From the NCBI GenBank assembly GCA_018292915.2, contig JACVVK020000016.1, positions 245,001-309,000 of the forward strand: a DNA stretch of 64,000 nt. Direction: 5' to 3'. Origin of the DNA: Batillaria attramentaria (Eukaryota; Mollusca; Gastropoda; Batillariidae). The notes beneath the pieces are model-generated. The model did no database searches. It saw only the letters and a program-made list of their open reading frames with translations, and was not told the DNA's origin. The position numbers were made by a program, and so were the translations under genes. The number at the start of each line of letters is the position of its first letter. Position 1 is the stretch's first letter. Positions 12,500 to 23,450 of this stretch are shown piece by piece.

Positions 12500-13300
12500 T
12501 CAGCATAACATAACATATGGCTGTCGCAAACACGAATCTAGAACGTCCATGCGACAAAACCGGCGAAACATCCACGTCATCGTAATATACTGGAAAGCAT
12601 TGGCTGTCGCCAACGTAAATCTAGAACGTCCATGCGTGAAACGAAACACCCAACGTCATTGTAATATACTGGAAAGTATAATATTTTGGCTGTCGATAAA
12701 CACGAATCTAGAACGTCAATGCGGTGAAACGAAACATCCACGTCATCGTTATATACTGGAAAACATATGGCTGTCGCCAATACGAATCTAGAACGTCCAT
12801 GCGACTACACGTGCAACGAAGGGAAAACAAAGACCATAGGCGGCAGTACCAACAATCTCCCCGACCAGGTATCAATAAAGCTCCATTAGTCAGATCACGT
12901 CGTCCAGCGAGGCCAGAAACTCACTCTCTGTCAACGCCTGTCTAGAACGTCCATGCGACGAAACGAAACATCCACGTCATCGTTATCTACTAGAAAGCAT
13001 ATGGCTGTCGCCAACACGAATCTAGAACGTCCATGCGACGAAACGAAACATCCACGTCATCGTAATATACTAGAAAGCATATGGCTGTCGCCAACACGAA
13101 TCTAGAACGTCCATGCGACGAAACGAAACATCCACGTCATCGTAATATACTAGAAAGCATATGGCTGTCGCCAACACGAATCTAGAACGTCCATGCGACG
13201 GAACGAAACATCCACGTCATCGTAATATACTAGAAAGCATATGGCTGTCGCCAACCGAATCTAGAACGTCCATGCAATGAATTGAATGAAACGAAACATC
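12500..13300. repeat. 80-bp satellite array, about nine units with one interruption
   Basis: Unit landmarks are ATGGCTGTCGCCAACACGAA, TCTAGAACGTCCATGCGACG, AAACGAAACATCCACGTCAT and CGTAATATACTAGAAAGCAT. TCTAGAACGT begins at 12537, 12620, 12707, 12787, 12941, 13021, 13101, 13181 and 13260. Left units are divergent with 80-87-bp spacing; right units are almost identical at exactly 80 bp. About 100 bp of unrelated sequence (about 12835-12940) interrupts the array. No frame is conserved through it. Confidence 0.95.
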
Positions 13301-13671
13301 CAAAAATAAACATTGAAACATAGCTTGGAGTTCGGTGATTTTGGAAAATCAGCAGCTTACCTCAAAACTTGGAATACGCTTGATTTGTTTTCCCCAAAGT
13401 TTTCAACGAAGATACATCATGGCCCGTACCGCTGGAATGCGTCCGTATGTTACGGTGGACATCGCTACACGGCAGTAAACATCGGGCTTCATTGCCGAAC
13501 CATGCAAACTTTATGCGGCGAGCGCTCGTGACACGGTTGAGTGACTTCGTGAATAATCACTTGTTCTGTGGGAGAGAGCTCGTATTTTCACTCTCACTGA
13601 AATATTATACAGAGAGAGAGAGAGAGAGAGAGAGAGGTGTTTGTTTGTTGTTTGTGAGTTTCATGTGGGGT

Positions 13672-13815
13672 TTTTTTCACTACACAAGGGTGATACTTAA
13701 GACGGGACAACGAGGAAAAATACAGCACAAATGTTTGGCCCCCATCTCGGATTCGAACCCAAGACCCGGGCATTAAAAATCAAACACTGTCCACAGCTCG
13801 GTTATCCCAGAGAGA
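13672..13815 (-). mobile_element. SINE S1, degraded reverse copy
   Basis: ACAAGGGTGATACTTAAGAC, CAACGAGGAAAAATACAGCA, CTCGGATTCGAACCCAAGAC and GGTTATCCCAG follow the S1 reverse order, with many substitutions. A (GA)n run lies just before it at 13611-13636. Confidence 0.8.
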
Positions 13816-13893
13816 CGTGTACGATACGTATAGCCATCGTCTACAGAATTATCAAAACAGTAAATGTATAAGGAAAAAAGTCCATTTTCAAGA

Positions 13894-14066
13894 GGGTGGG
13901 GTGGGTGTTTGAGAGTTTAGCGTCCTTTTCCACCACGCACGGGTGATATCAAAGACGGGGCAACGAGAAAAAGCGGGCCAGCACAAAATATCTGGCCACA
14001 GCCGGGATTCGAACTCCCGAGCATTGAAAGTCCAACGCTCTGCCATTTGGCTATCCCGGCTCCCCA
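13894..14066 (-). mobile_element. SINE S1, reverse copy
   Basis: GGTGGGGTGGGTGTTTGAGAG, CGTCCTTTTCCACCACGCAC, GCCACAGCCGGGATTCGAAC, CTATCCCGGCTCCCC: complete from tail to head. Confidence 0.92.
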
Positions 14067-14166
14067 CTAGTTTCAAGAACTGCAGGTGGTAAAAACTTGT
14101 ACCCACACAATACAAAGTTGGATTTCCCCACGTGGATTTGGCTGGAAAACAAATCTTAAACGAAGA

Positions 14167-14400
14167 GCTTTTCTTACTCTCCCTCCTCCCCTCTCCCCCC
14201 CCCCACCCTCTCCTGTCTTTTCATTGTCATTATCATGCTATATGCTGTCACAGTATCGCCGTACACGTACTACCTTGTGTGTGTTCTCAGGCGGAGGCTA
14301 TATATAGGCATCAGTGGACTTCTGCCACCGCCTGCATACTTCTGTTTCGTGTAAACTGACCAGCGGAATAAAACCATGTTTAAATCAACAGAACGGCCAC
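14167..14400 (+). mobile_element. retroposed element R1, copy 2
   Basis: It shares the pyrimidine-rich left part, TGTCTTTTCATTGTCATTATC, CAGGCGGAGGCTATATATAGG, CCACCGCCTG, AATAAAACCA and the TTTAAATC end with the copy at 10378-10690. TCTTAAACGAAGA occurs at both 14154-14166 and 14828-14840, so the insertion may be larger (to about 14827); this is uncertain. Confidence 0.65.
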
Positions 14401-15561
14401 AGCGAAAGGTACCACGACCACAAAGCAAGTCAAAGTCCTCACTGTTACACTGTTTGATACAGCAGAGACATACATAACATACAGCGTTGTTAGTCAATAA
14501 GCACTGTTTGTTTGTTTCTGCTCGGGTGCGTATCACCGTGCATAGAAGAGAAACGATAAAAAAGGTACCCAAAATACTGTAAAAGACAAAAAAAGAGCTT
14601 TCCAAAAGGTTGCGGGAGAATTAAACCCATATCCACCACAACTGTACAATACGTCACTGTCAAAATTCCCGTTCAGTTGACCGCGGAATTTACTCGGACC
14701 AGTCGACAACGGAATTCGGTCGGATCGGTCGGATCAGATGAACCCGAAACTGTTATAAATTTCACCTGTAGATATTTTGAAGTTCTACTATTCTGTTTTC
14801 TTCACCACTAACACTAACAGTGCCGCTTCTTAAACGAAGATCTTTTTTACATAAATGATGTCCACGATACCTGCAGCAGCAAAAGCCCCCGTTGACGGCA
14901 TATGGCAATCTCACAGCAATTTCTTGTTGTTTCTTCTACTTTATTTTATTGTTTTGTTTCATACGTTTACATATTTTGACAGCGAAAGACATTTTGCGGA
15001 GATGTGTTCAGTACTTACGTATTATGATTGTGGAGATACTCCTCGATATGCTAGCACAAAAAGCACAAAACCGCGTGCACACACACACACTCGCTAAATA
15101 AGAGAAAGCCTTTACCTGTAACCTTTGGGAGGAGCACGCGAGAAACTGCAGGGGGGAACGTGTACAGAGAGAGAAGAAGGCGAGGGGACAGCCGGAGTAA
15201 GCAAGGAAGTCGTTCACTTGTCTACGTGTCCCTCACAAGATGGAAGAGCCGGCCTTTCAAACAGCACGCCCATCTCTTCCACCGACCGAGAGAGACGCGT
15301 AACCAGGGATGAGCAATCACCTGTCACCGCTCTCTTGCCTGCAGCTACGCATGCGCTGTGGTGACGTACTTCCTCTGACAGCGCGAGTTTGAGTGTCATT
15401 TCAAATGACGCAACCCCATAAATAAAAGCGAAGATTCTCAGTGGGGCATTGTCGGTCACGGTTGAGCACATTCCCCGTGTGTTCCCCAATTTTCGGCCCA
15501 GCAATTATTAATATTATCTGGCTGTTTGTGGTGTCCGAAATTATTTACATGCATAAGTGAT
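14401..15561. other. intergenic, no gene seen
   Basis: Contains short direct repeats (GTCGGATCGGTCGGATC near 14720) and a moderately GC-rich part at 15120-15360. No exon, RNA or recognised repeat is supported. Confidence 0.4.
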
Positions 15562-15925
15562 GGAGCCGGGATAACCGAACGGTAGAGCGTTCGACTGCCA
15601 ATGCTCGGGTCGCGAGTTCGAATCCCGGCTGGGGCCAAATATTAGTGCTGGCCTTTTTCTCGTTGCCCCGTCTTTGGTGGGGAGCCGCAATAGCCGAATG
15701 GCACAGCGATGGACTTTCAATGCTCGGGTCGTGAGTTCGAGTCCCGGCTGGGGGCAAATATGTGTGCTCACTGTGCTGGCCTTTTTCTCGTTGCCCCGTC
15801 TTTTGGTAACACGCTTACGTGGTGGAAAAGGACGTTAAACGCTCAACACCCACCCCACCCATCCACCCACCTCCGTCTTTGGTGGAAAAGGACTTCAAAC
15901 CCTCAAACACACACCCCCACCCTCA
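15562..15925 (+). mobile_element. SINE S1 split by a second S1
   Basis: The host copy has head and body at 15562-15680 and resumes at 15873 with CCGTCTTTGGTGGAAAAGGA and its tail. The direct repeat CCGTCTTTGGTGG occurs at 15668-15680 and 15873-15885 and marks the younger insertion. Confidence 0.93.
15681..15872 (+). mobile_element. SINE S1 nested inside another S1
   Basis: Complete copy (GGAGCCGCAATAGCC ... GGACGTTAAACGCTCAACAC plus ACCC-rich tail) bounded by the 13-bp duplication of host SINE sequence. It contains a small internal duplication GTGCTCACTGTGCTGG. Confidence 0.93.
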
Positions 15926-15952
15926 TCCATTTACATACATTTTTTTATTTAC

Positions 15953-16200
15953 ATATTTTGTTGTTGTTGTTGTTCTTCTTCTTCTTCTTCTTTTCTTACT
16001 TTTTTGTTGTTGTCCCCCCCCCCCAAAAAAAAAAAAGAAAAAAAAATCGAAATTCTTTGTGTAAGAAAAATTCGATAAAAGAACTGTAACTCAGCATTTT
16101 CCTTCCAACAAAAAAAAAAACAAAAAAAAAACGTCAACTCTGACAACAGATAAAAAAGAAACAAACAAACAAACAAAAAAATCGTAAAAAAAAAGAACAT
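15953..16200. repeat. low-complexity T/A-rich stretch
   Basis: (TTG)n(TTC)n, poly-C then repeated poly-A blocks and (CAAA)n. Frames here are artefacts of composition. Confidence 0.85.
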
Positions 16201-16750
16201 CTGAACAACGAAACCCCCAACCGTCACAAAATCGCCCTCCGTAACGACAGTATTCAAATGTCCCCACTCCAAGCTTCTCTCCCAAGGAGAACTCCCTCCG
16301 TCTCAGATGCCGCTCCCTCCTCGTCCCACCACGCCGACTTTCTTTCGAGAGCAAATGTAATTTTTGTCGTCCCAAAAGCCAAAATACAAAAAGCTGGGCC
16401 GAAAATGGAGAAAGTCCTCCACAAACGGTCGAGTGGCCCGAGATGTGTGGGGCGAGTTGGCTAGCGGAATGAGCATGCTAATGCAATGACGGCCCCCGGC
16501 CATATGCTGCCGGGGACACAAGGAAGGTGTGTGTTGTGGCGGGGGGGGGGGGGGGGGGGTCGCGAGAGGAGGAAGAGACCTTTGGTGGTGGTGGTGGAGG
16601 GGGGCGGGGGTCAGGAAGTTGCATGGCGTTATGTTGTTTGGTATGGGTGGTGGTGAGTTGCAGAATACGGCCGTGAAATCGTGAAAGAGGTTGTTGTTGT
16701 TGTTGTTGTTGTTGATGATGATGATTATGACAAATCCCCAATCCTCTGTC

Positions 16751-19073
16751 CACCGGACGGAAGAACTGTAAACCAGATCGACCACATCACCATCGGCAGA
16801 AAGTGGCGAAGAAGCTTGCTGGACGTCCGAGCAAAGCGGGGAGCTGATGCAGCCTCAGACCATCACCTCGTCATTGCAGCGATCAAGATCAAGCTGAAGG
16901 CCTACAGAGACCAGGCGGACAGACCATCTCACAAGTACAACGTGCACAGTCTGAAGGAGAGCGTCAAGACCAACGCCTTCAGGTGTGAGCTGAGGAACAG
17001 ATTCAGCGCTCTTGACACACTACCTGAAGAGACAATCGAGGAGCACTGGCATGACCTGCGAGAAACCTGGACAGCAACATGCAAGAAAGTGCTGGGAAAG
17101 AAGACGAGACAACACAAAGAGTGGCTTACATCTGACACCTGGGACCTCATCACAGAGAGGAAACGCCTGAAAGACCTGATCAACCACACTGACAACCAAG
17201 ACGACAAGCGCGACCTGCAGGCTCAATACTGGGACGTCAACCGGCAGGTCAAGAGGAGCGCAAGGAACGACAAGAGGAACTTCATCAACTACCTCACAGA
17301 AGAAGCAGAAACAGCAGCAGGACAACGGAACATGAAACGGCTCTACGAAATAACAAGGACACTCTCTGGGAAAAATAACAACCCCACCAGACCAGTCAAA
17401 GACAAGAACGGACAAATCATCACCAAAGAGGAAGACCAAAGGACAAGGTGGGCTGAACACTTCAAGGAAACGCTCAACAGGCCTCCACCACCAGTCCCAC
17501 CAGACATACCACCGGCAGCCCAGCTACTCGACATCAGCACCAACCCCCCTACCAAGACCGAGATCATCAAAGCCATCAAGTCCCTCAAGTCTGGCAAAGC
17601 AGCAGGCCCTGACGGCATACCACCAGAAGCCCTCAAGGCCGACATCCAGACCTCCACCGACATGCTGCACCCGCTCCTGAGGAAGATCTGGGAGAACGAG
17701 AGCGTGCCACAAGACTGGAAGAAGGGACACCTGGTAAAGCTGCCAAAGAAAGGGGACCTCTCATCCTGTAGCAACTGGCGAGGCATCATGCTCCTGTCCA
17801 TACCAGGGAAGGTCCTCACCAGGATCATCCTGGAGAGGCTGAAGACCGCGCTGGACAAGACACTCCGGGAGGAACAGGCAGGATTCCGCAACGACCGATC
17901 CTGCACTGATCACATAGCCACGATGAGGATCATCATCGAGCAGTCCCTGGAGTGGCAGACCCCTCTGTACAGCACCTTCGTTGACTTCCAGAAGGCGTTC
18001 GACAGTGTTGACAGGGAGGTCATCTGGAAGCTGATGTCCCACTACGGTTTTCCACCAAAGTTTGTCAACATCATCCGACAGCTGTACGAAGATGCCACCT
18101 GCCAGGTATTCCACGACGGGAAACTGACAGAGCCATTCACAGTACGGACCGGTGTTCGTCAAGGCTGCATCCTCTCACCCACAATCTTCCTGATGGTGGT
18201 CGACTGGGTCATGAGGCAAGCCACCGACGACAAGAGGACAGGGATCCAGTGGACCTTCAGCAAACAGCTCGAGGACCTGGATTTCGCGGATGACATCGCC
18301 CTCCTCTCCCACAAACAACAAGATGCGCAGGAGAAGCTGAACAGAGTCGCCGAAGAAGCTGAGAAGACCGGCCTCAAGATCAACATCAGCAAGACCGAAG
18401 TCATGAGAGTCAACCACAAACAGCACGACCCCATCCGGCTGCACCAGGAAGACATCAAAGAGGTGGACAAGTTCGTCTACCTCGGCAGCGTTGTCAGCAA
18501 GGATGGAGGAACGGACGAGGACATCAAGAGCCGCACCAACAAAGCCAGACATGCCTTTCGCACTCTACGCCCCATCTGGAGATCCACAGCCCTATCCCTG
18601 CGAAACAAGATCCGGATCTTCAACTCAAATGTGAAGTCGGTCCTACTCTATGGCTCGGAGACATGGCGCACCACCAAGACAAGCTCCCACAAGCTGCAAA
18701 CCTTCATCAACAGATGCCTCCGCAACATTCTCAACATCAGATACCCACTGGTGATCACCAACCAAGACCTCTGGGAGGGAACAAGACAGGTCCCCATCGA
18801 GCAGGAGATCAAGAAAAGGAAATGGGGATGGATCGGACACACTCTGCGAAAATCAACATCAAATGTCACCAGGCAGTCCCTTGACTGGAACCCCCAGGGA
18901 AAGCGCAAAGTGGGCCGACCGAAGCAGACCTGGCGGAGGAGTACGGACGCTGAAGCCAAGGCCGCCGGAACGACGTGGGCCGAACTAAAGAGGGCATCCC
19001 AGAACCGAGTGCGCTGGCGGAGTGTGGTTGCAGCCCTATGTTCCCCAGGGAATAAAGAGGACTAAACTAAAAA
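16751..19073 (+). mobile_element. 5'-truncated RTE-like LINE with target duplication
   Basis: The insertion is bounded by a perfect 13-bp direct repeat CCAATCCTCTGTC (16738-16750 and 19074-19086). It begins inside the endonuclease region and ends only eight bases past the stop codon with ACTAAACTAAAAA-type sequence. A minimal 3' untranslated region is typical of RTE-clade elements. A second fragment of the same family lies on the minus strand at 56766-57155 and also ends GGACTAAACTAA. Confidence 0.92.
16753..19065 (+). CDS. LINE ORF2: endonuclease C-terminus plus reverse transcriptase (5' partial)
   Basis: An uninterrupted 770-residue frame, in the same phase as the first recognisable LINE codon (PDGRTVNQIDH). 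The first ~45 residues are the end of an APE-type endonuclease, with the catalytic SDHHLV motif. A basic linker follows, then the reverse transcriptase: GKAAGPDGIPPEALK, LPKKGDLSSCSNWRGI, EEQAGFRNDRSCTDHI, motif A FVDFQKAFDSVDR, RTGVRQGCILSPTIF, and the catalytic FADD box (FADDIALLSH), then KTGLKINISKTEVM and YLGSVV. The C-terminus carries GSETWRTTK, RKWGWIGHTLRKS, QSLDWNPQGKRKVGRPKQTW and RVRW. No stop or frameshift was seen, so the insertion is fairly young, but the missing 5' part means it cannot move by itself. RTE clade is favoured over Jockey or CR1; a phylogeny was not possible. Confidence 0.92.
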   Translation, partial: PDGRTVNQIDHITIGRKWRRSLLDVRAKRGADAASDHHLVIAAIKIKLKAYRDQADRPSHKYNVHSLKESVKTNAFRCELRNRFSALDTLPEETIEEHWHDLRETWTATCKKVLGKKTRQHKEWLTSDTWDLITERKRLKDLINHTDNQDDKRDLQAQYWDVNRQVKRSARNDKRNFINYLTEEAETAAGQRNMKRLYEITRTLSGKNNNPTRPVKDKNGQIITKEEDQRTRWAEHFKETLNRPPPPVPPDIPPAAQLLDISTNPPTKTEIIKAIKSLKSGKAAGPDGIPPEALKADIQTSTDMLHPLLRKIWENESVPQDWKKGHLVKLPKKGDLSSCSNWRGIMLLSIPGKVLTRIILERLKTALDKTLREEQAGFRNDRSCTDHIATMRIIIEQSLEWQTPLYSTFVDFQKAFDSVDREVIWKLMSHYGFPPKFVNIIRQLYEDATCQVFHDGKLTEPFTVRTGVRQGCILSPTIFLMVVDWVMRQATDDKRTGIQWTFSKQLEDLDFADDIALLSHKQQDAQEKLNRVAEEAEKTGLKINISKTEVMRVNHKQHDPIRLHQEDIKEVDKFVYLGSVVSKDGGTDEDIKSRTNKARHAFRTLRPIWRSTALSLRNKIRIFNSNVKSVLLYGSETWRTTKTSSHKLQTFINRCLRNILNIRYPLVITNQDLWEGTRQVPIEQEIKKRKWGWIGHTLRKSTSNVTRQSLDWNPQGKRKVGRPKQTWRRSTDAEAKAAGTTWAELKRASQNRVRWRSVVAALCSPGNKED

Positions 19074-19279
19074 CCAATCCTCTGTCACAAAACAGAGCAA
19101 GACGTGCATTTTCTGGACGAGATATTTCGAAGGGAGAACGCGTGATTACCAGACAATGAGAAGTTGGGATTGTTGAGCTTCTAGACTGAGCGTTAGGCTG
19201 CCAATTGTCACTGCTCGTGTCCTGGCTTGTATTACCCGCTGGAAGCCCAAAACTTCTACTCTTTGCGACATGCACCACC

Positions 19280-19795
19280 TGCACGTGGTTTACTGGTTGG
19301 CTAGCTGGTAGACTGGTTGTCTGCCTGGCTGGCTGGTTGGATGAATGCCTTGCTGGCCAGTTGGTTGGTTGGTTGGCTGGCTGGATCGATGGTTGGCTGG
19401 TTGGGTGGGTGGGTGGCTGGTTGGTTGGTTGTTTGCCTGGCTGGGTGGGTGGGTGGGTGTTTGGGGGTTTAACGTCATTTTCCACCACATACGGGTGATA
19501 TCAAAGACGGGGCAACGATGAAAAGGCCAACACAAATATTTGGCCCCAGCCGGGATACGAACTCACGACCCGAGCATTACAGGTCCAACGCTCTGCCATT
19601 CGGCCACCCCGGCTCCCCGATTGCCTGGCTGGACGGTTGGTTGGTTGGCTGGCTAGATCGTTGGTTGGCTGGTTGGTTGTCTGGCTGGATCCGTTGGTTG
19701 GTTGGATCACCGGTTGGCAGGTTGGTTGGATGGGTGGCTCACTGGTTGAATGTCTGGCTGGCTGGCTGGTTGATTGGCTGGCTGGCTGGTTTAAC
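19280..19795. repeat. GGCTGGTTGGTT minisatellite, split by a SINE
   Basis: Irregular TGGCTGGTTGGTTGG units fill 19285-19444 and 19621-19795. The break is an S1 SINE. Long W/G/L- or NQPTSQP-rich frames across it reflect the repeat, not a protein. Confidence 0.9.
19445..19620 (-). mobile_element. SINE S1 in the minisatellite, with target duplication
   Basis: Full-length reverse copy bounded by TTGCCTGGCTGG at 19433-19444 and 19621-19632. Because the target is itself repetitive, the duplication is likely but not fully independent evidence. Confidence 0.88.
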
Positions 19796-19935
19796 ATCCT
19801 TATCCGCCTAACACGAGTGACGGGACAACGAGGAAAAAGTCATCACAAGTGTTTGGCTCCCAGTTGGGATTCGAACTCACGACCTGGGAATTGACTGCCC
19901 AACGTTCTATCAGCTCTGCCCAGGTGGTGCCAGCT
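19793..19935 (-). mobile_element. SINE S1, degraded reverse copy
   Basis: GTTTAACATCCTTATCCGCC, GGGACAACGAGGAAAAAGTC, TTGGGATTCGAACTCACGAC, AACGTTCTATCAGCTCTGCC. The head region is divergent. Confidence 0.8.
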
Positions 19936-20039
19936 CACACTACGTGCTGGAAGGTGGCTACAAACCATAATCAACAAACAAACAACCAACCAAGAACAAC
20001 ATTTCATGAGAACCCATATGTCTGGAACGCGTCCCCATC

Positions 20040-20430
20040 AAAGCTGGCGTCACAAACGTTGCGCGCCCTTGCCAATCAGGTGAGGTGAAATCGCCTTGCA
20101 CGTGCAGTCGCTACAATTGCACGCGCAAATCACGCGGGATCTCGCGCGAGCTGGGGCAATCAGGGCCTCAATTTGGCGCCATTGGTTACCGATATTTGCC
20201 GAATGGAGCCAATCCTCGTCAATGTCGCGTCACAGCCCGAGTGTAAAACTTGGTAAGCGGCGGAGATTCCAGCCTCCAGATCCGGCCAATTTCGCGCTGA
20301 CCCCGCGCAGCAACTTACACCTCGCCCGCTCCGCTAGAGTAATCTGCCCCTAGCCAGGATTGCGGCCCTTGGTTCATCTTTTCCCGCGTCGCCTCGTCAA
20401 ACGCATTAGTCGGGCAATCACGGCGGTTCG
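20040..20430. promoter_or_regulatory. candidate GC-rich regulatory island rich in CAATCA-type sites
   Basis: Single-copy GC-rich DNA holding GCCAATCAGG (20071-20080), GGCAATCAGG (20155-20164), CCATTGG, GAGCCAATCC, GGCCAATTTC and GGGCAATCAC within 360 bp, with no frame worth calling. CCAAT/Pbx-type density and composition resemble the island at 27370-27640. Regulatory role is inference only. Confidence 0.35.
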
Positions 20431-21585
20431 TCAACGGGCCGGGTGGCGCTAACTGGGCCCAACTTTGTTACACCTCTATTTCTCGGTCCATTATGCTGGC
20501 CGCCCCGGGGCTCTGCTAGCTTATGACTATATAACAATTCCCTTTCACTTTTCAGTTATCTTCTCGGCCATCCCCTGTACTGCCCGTTTAACCCGGCCAC
20601 TGCTCGAAGGCAAGTATGAATTTCAGCCTAAAGGTGTTTGTCTGCTTCTTTTTTTTCACTTAGAAATCTGAAAAATGTCATATATCAGTTGATCGGTCAG
20701 TTTTGAAAGCCACAGAGAGAGAGAGAAGGGGGAAAGAAAAATGAGTGACATTTCGTTTCCTCCGCGCGTAAGAGAGTTCCTCGGACATGGAGCGATAACC
20801 TCGTCGTTGCGATGATGTGGTTTCCAGTGGCTTATTGCATCTTGGTAACGGTATTTATCTTCTGTCATCTGTCAGAACTGGGCGAATTATCAGCACTTTG
20901 CAGCCACTGTATGAAGCCATGGCTGCCGCGCCGTATCACTGTAAAGTCTTTACCAGGCGGCCTCATCCCATCACTAACCGGTCCAAAATTCTTTGATGGT
21001 TGCAACTAAAGATATTTCCTGCCCGTTCTGTGTCGCAATAAGATTCTCTCCGTCCATCCTGCCGGCCTTGCTGGAAGAGCAGTCTATGGAATATGCGCAC
21101 TAAGAGCTTCCTGGTTGGGGTTTCCCGCATCTAGAAGTTGAAGATATCCGTCACAGATTGTTTCAAAACGGTGATCGGCTGCTTCGTTATGTGGCCAGGC
21201 GCCGCGAGTGGATATGATCAGAGCTGAGTGATCTTGTCCTTCAATGTCGTCTGCTGGATATCCGCCTCAGTTTTGATCTCGTGAAGTGGGTATTTATGCT
21301 TAACAAGAGTTTTGCAAGTTTGAGCAGTCCACGCTGTTTCCAAACAAAACAAAAAAAGCAAAAAAAAAAGGACTTTGTTTTAAAACAAGTGCGGCTACTG
21401 CTGCATGTGTGAACACTTCGACTGGTCATTACTTTTGTTACCTCTGAATTATCACGTACGCCTGGAGATTGTTTCATATTTCGAGACTGTTAGCCGCAGA
21501 TTACTATAATACAAACTTATCTCCCCTAAAGGTTTTTTTGTTTTAAAGGCAAAAAAAAAACTTTCAGCCGTCGAACACTCGATCA
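20431..21585. other. intergenic, no gene seen
   Basis: Several short frames occur, but none has splice-bounded or family-like sequence. Confidence 0.4.
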
Positions 21586-21587
21586 TG

Positions 21588-21678
21588 GTAGAGCGTTAGA
21601 CTTTCAATGCTCGAGTTCGAATCACGGTTGGGGCCAGATATTTGTGCTGGCCTTTTTCTCGTTGCCCCGTGTTTGAAT
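21588..21678 (+). mobile_element. SINE S1, 3'-truncated copy
   Basis: ATGGTAGAGCGTTAGACTTTCAATGCTCG..., TTCGAATCACGG, TTGGGGCCAGATATTTGTGCTGG, CTCGTTGCCCCGTG, then unrelated sequence. Confidence 0.88.
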
Positions 21679-21871
21679 TCATCCACACTCTGTGTGGATC
21701 ATCCGAGCACTACCTAGCACATTTTTTCAGCGCATTGAGTCATTCTTGAAATCATACGTGTACAGTTATGAGTATGTTTTCAAGCGGTCTTTGCCTGCTT
21801 GCGTTGAGAATATAGTAAGCGCGTAATACCTTGCGTTACCTTTAACTATTTTCTTTCTCATCAATTCATCG

Positions 21872-21993
21872 CACCACCGTTGCAAAGGTTGCTTTAATTG
21901 AATTTTTATTGAGTATGTCATAAGTACGTTTTGTTTGTGCTCAAACTGTTTTTCTGTACTTTCTCCAGTGCAACAAAATAAATCTGTTTATAC
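21872..21993 (+). mobile_element. short LINE 3' end (family R2) with target duplication
   Basis: The 122-bp insertion is flanked by CAATTCATCG at 21862-21871 and 21994-22003. It ends AATAAATCTGTTTATACC. The same sequence (CACCGTTGCAAAGGTTGCTT ... GTCATAAGTACG ... AATAAATCTG) occurs at 47050-47178. Confidence 0.85.
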
Positions 21994-22065
21994 CAATTCA
22001 TCGTAGTTTAGCAGCTAGAAGCATGAAAATGGTTTTTGTTTGCCTATAAACATATTTCCGACCTT

Positions 22066-22172
<107 letters not shown>

Positions 22173-22199
22173 AAGGATCGTTAACGTCATCAACTAGAT

Positions 22200-23230
22200 G
22201 TTGTTGTAAGACTTCTAAGATGATAATAATTATTTTCTTTCCCTGTTTTTGTCTCCAGCTGAAAGGAAGGAAATAATGTTGTTTCTGTGCTTTTCGCATC
22301 TTACATACACATTTAAATGCAAGTTGTAGCTCATGGACATTTCTCCAGGGGGAAAAAATTATTCGAGTCTGCAGTCTTTGAAAGATTCTCTCCGTGTCTG
22401 TATTTTAACACAACGCGTGCTGGGCTGACCCAAAACTAACAAACAAACAAACAAATAATATTTTTTAAACTTTCACACTGAAAGCATGCGAAGCTAAGGA
22501 GCACTCAAGCACAGGCGTTTGATTACTTATAACGGATTTGGATGATCGTCGGAGTCAGTTGACGTTTGCGACAATGTTTTTCTGCCGTTTCTTCAGAATT
22601 CAGCTTTTTCCCCTTTTCAAGTGATACTCCTTCGACGTGACCACTTCTTCTTCTACATGTCTCCTGAATTACCGGGTTTGTTGTTGTTGTTGTTTCAATG
22701 AAATAATAAATTCGTCGGCCTTCAAATGGCCGCTTTTGAAAGTTATTATTACTAATATTATTATTATACGCGTAAAAGAAGACTTCAGTCAATACAATTG
22801 AATTTATTATTATTATTATTATTATTATCTTCTCATTCTTCTGTTGATGATGCCGACTTCCAGACATGAAGTAATACATTGACTCGAATTCAATAGGAGC
22901 GTATCGGCCGCTGGCACAGGCTACGAAAAGGATACATAACTTTCTGATGAAATACTTTTGTTTGTTTCGTACATTAGGAAAACCACTTATGGGGGCGTTA
23001 AAAATATTCCCTTTGTCGTATATTCTCACGCAAATGAAACTTGACGTGTCTAAATTAAGTTTGATTTAGACCTACGTTCTGTTCTGTGCTACCTTAAGCG
23101 CACCCCCCCCCCCAACCCCCCGAAAAAAAAGTTTCCAGTGAGCATTGATTTTTTTCTATTTTATTTCATGTAGCAAAACTGCTTTTGTTATTATCACAAC
23201 TGGTTCAATGTTAACGGTTTTACTCAAGAA
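22200..23230. other. intergenic, A/T-rich, no gene seen
   Basis: Contains (TTA)n at 22803-22828, (TTG)n at 22679-22693 and a poly-C run at 23103. No exon or known repeat found. Confidence 0.4.
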
Positions 23231-23279
23231 AGTCTGAATTGTCAAGTGTATATTTTGTGTGTGGGTATATATATGGCTC

Positions 23280-23450
23280 TGCGCAAACTAGTTCGTCGTC
23301 TTCCAAAACCCCTCCTCCCATCCCCACCCCCACCACTACCACTCCACCCCCCCCCCTCCCCACACCACCACCTCTCGCCACACCACCCCCAAAAAAGGAG
23401 AAAGAAGAAAGAAAGAAAGAAAAAGAAAGAAAAAAACACGAAAAACGTAA
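23280..23450. repeat. C-rich then GAAA-rich low-complexity tract
   Basis: CCACC/CACCACC-rich 23310-23390 followed by (GAAA)n 23398-23440. Confidence 0.85.

Noticed and set aside
12500..13300. CRISPR-like array of repeats and spacers
   Set aside because: The whole 80-bp unit repeats, spacers are not unique, and the context is eukaryotic; it is a satellite.
19205..19811. Tryptophan/glycine-rich or NQPTSQP-rich proteins
   Set aside because: Direct translation of the GGCTGGTTGGTT minisatellite and the SINE inserted in it.
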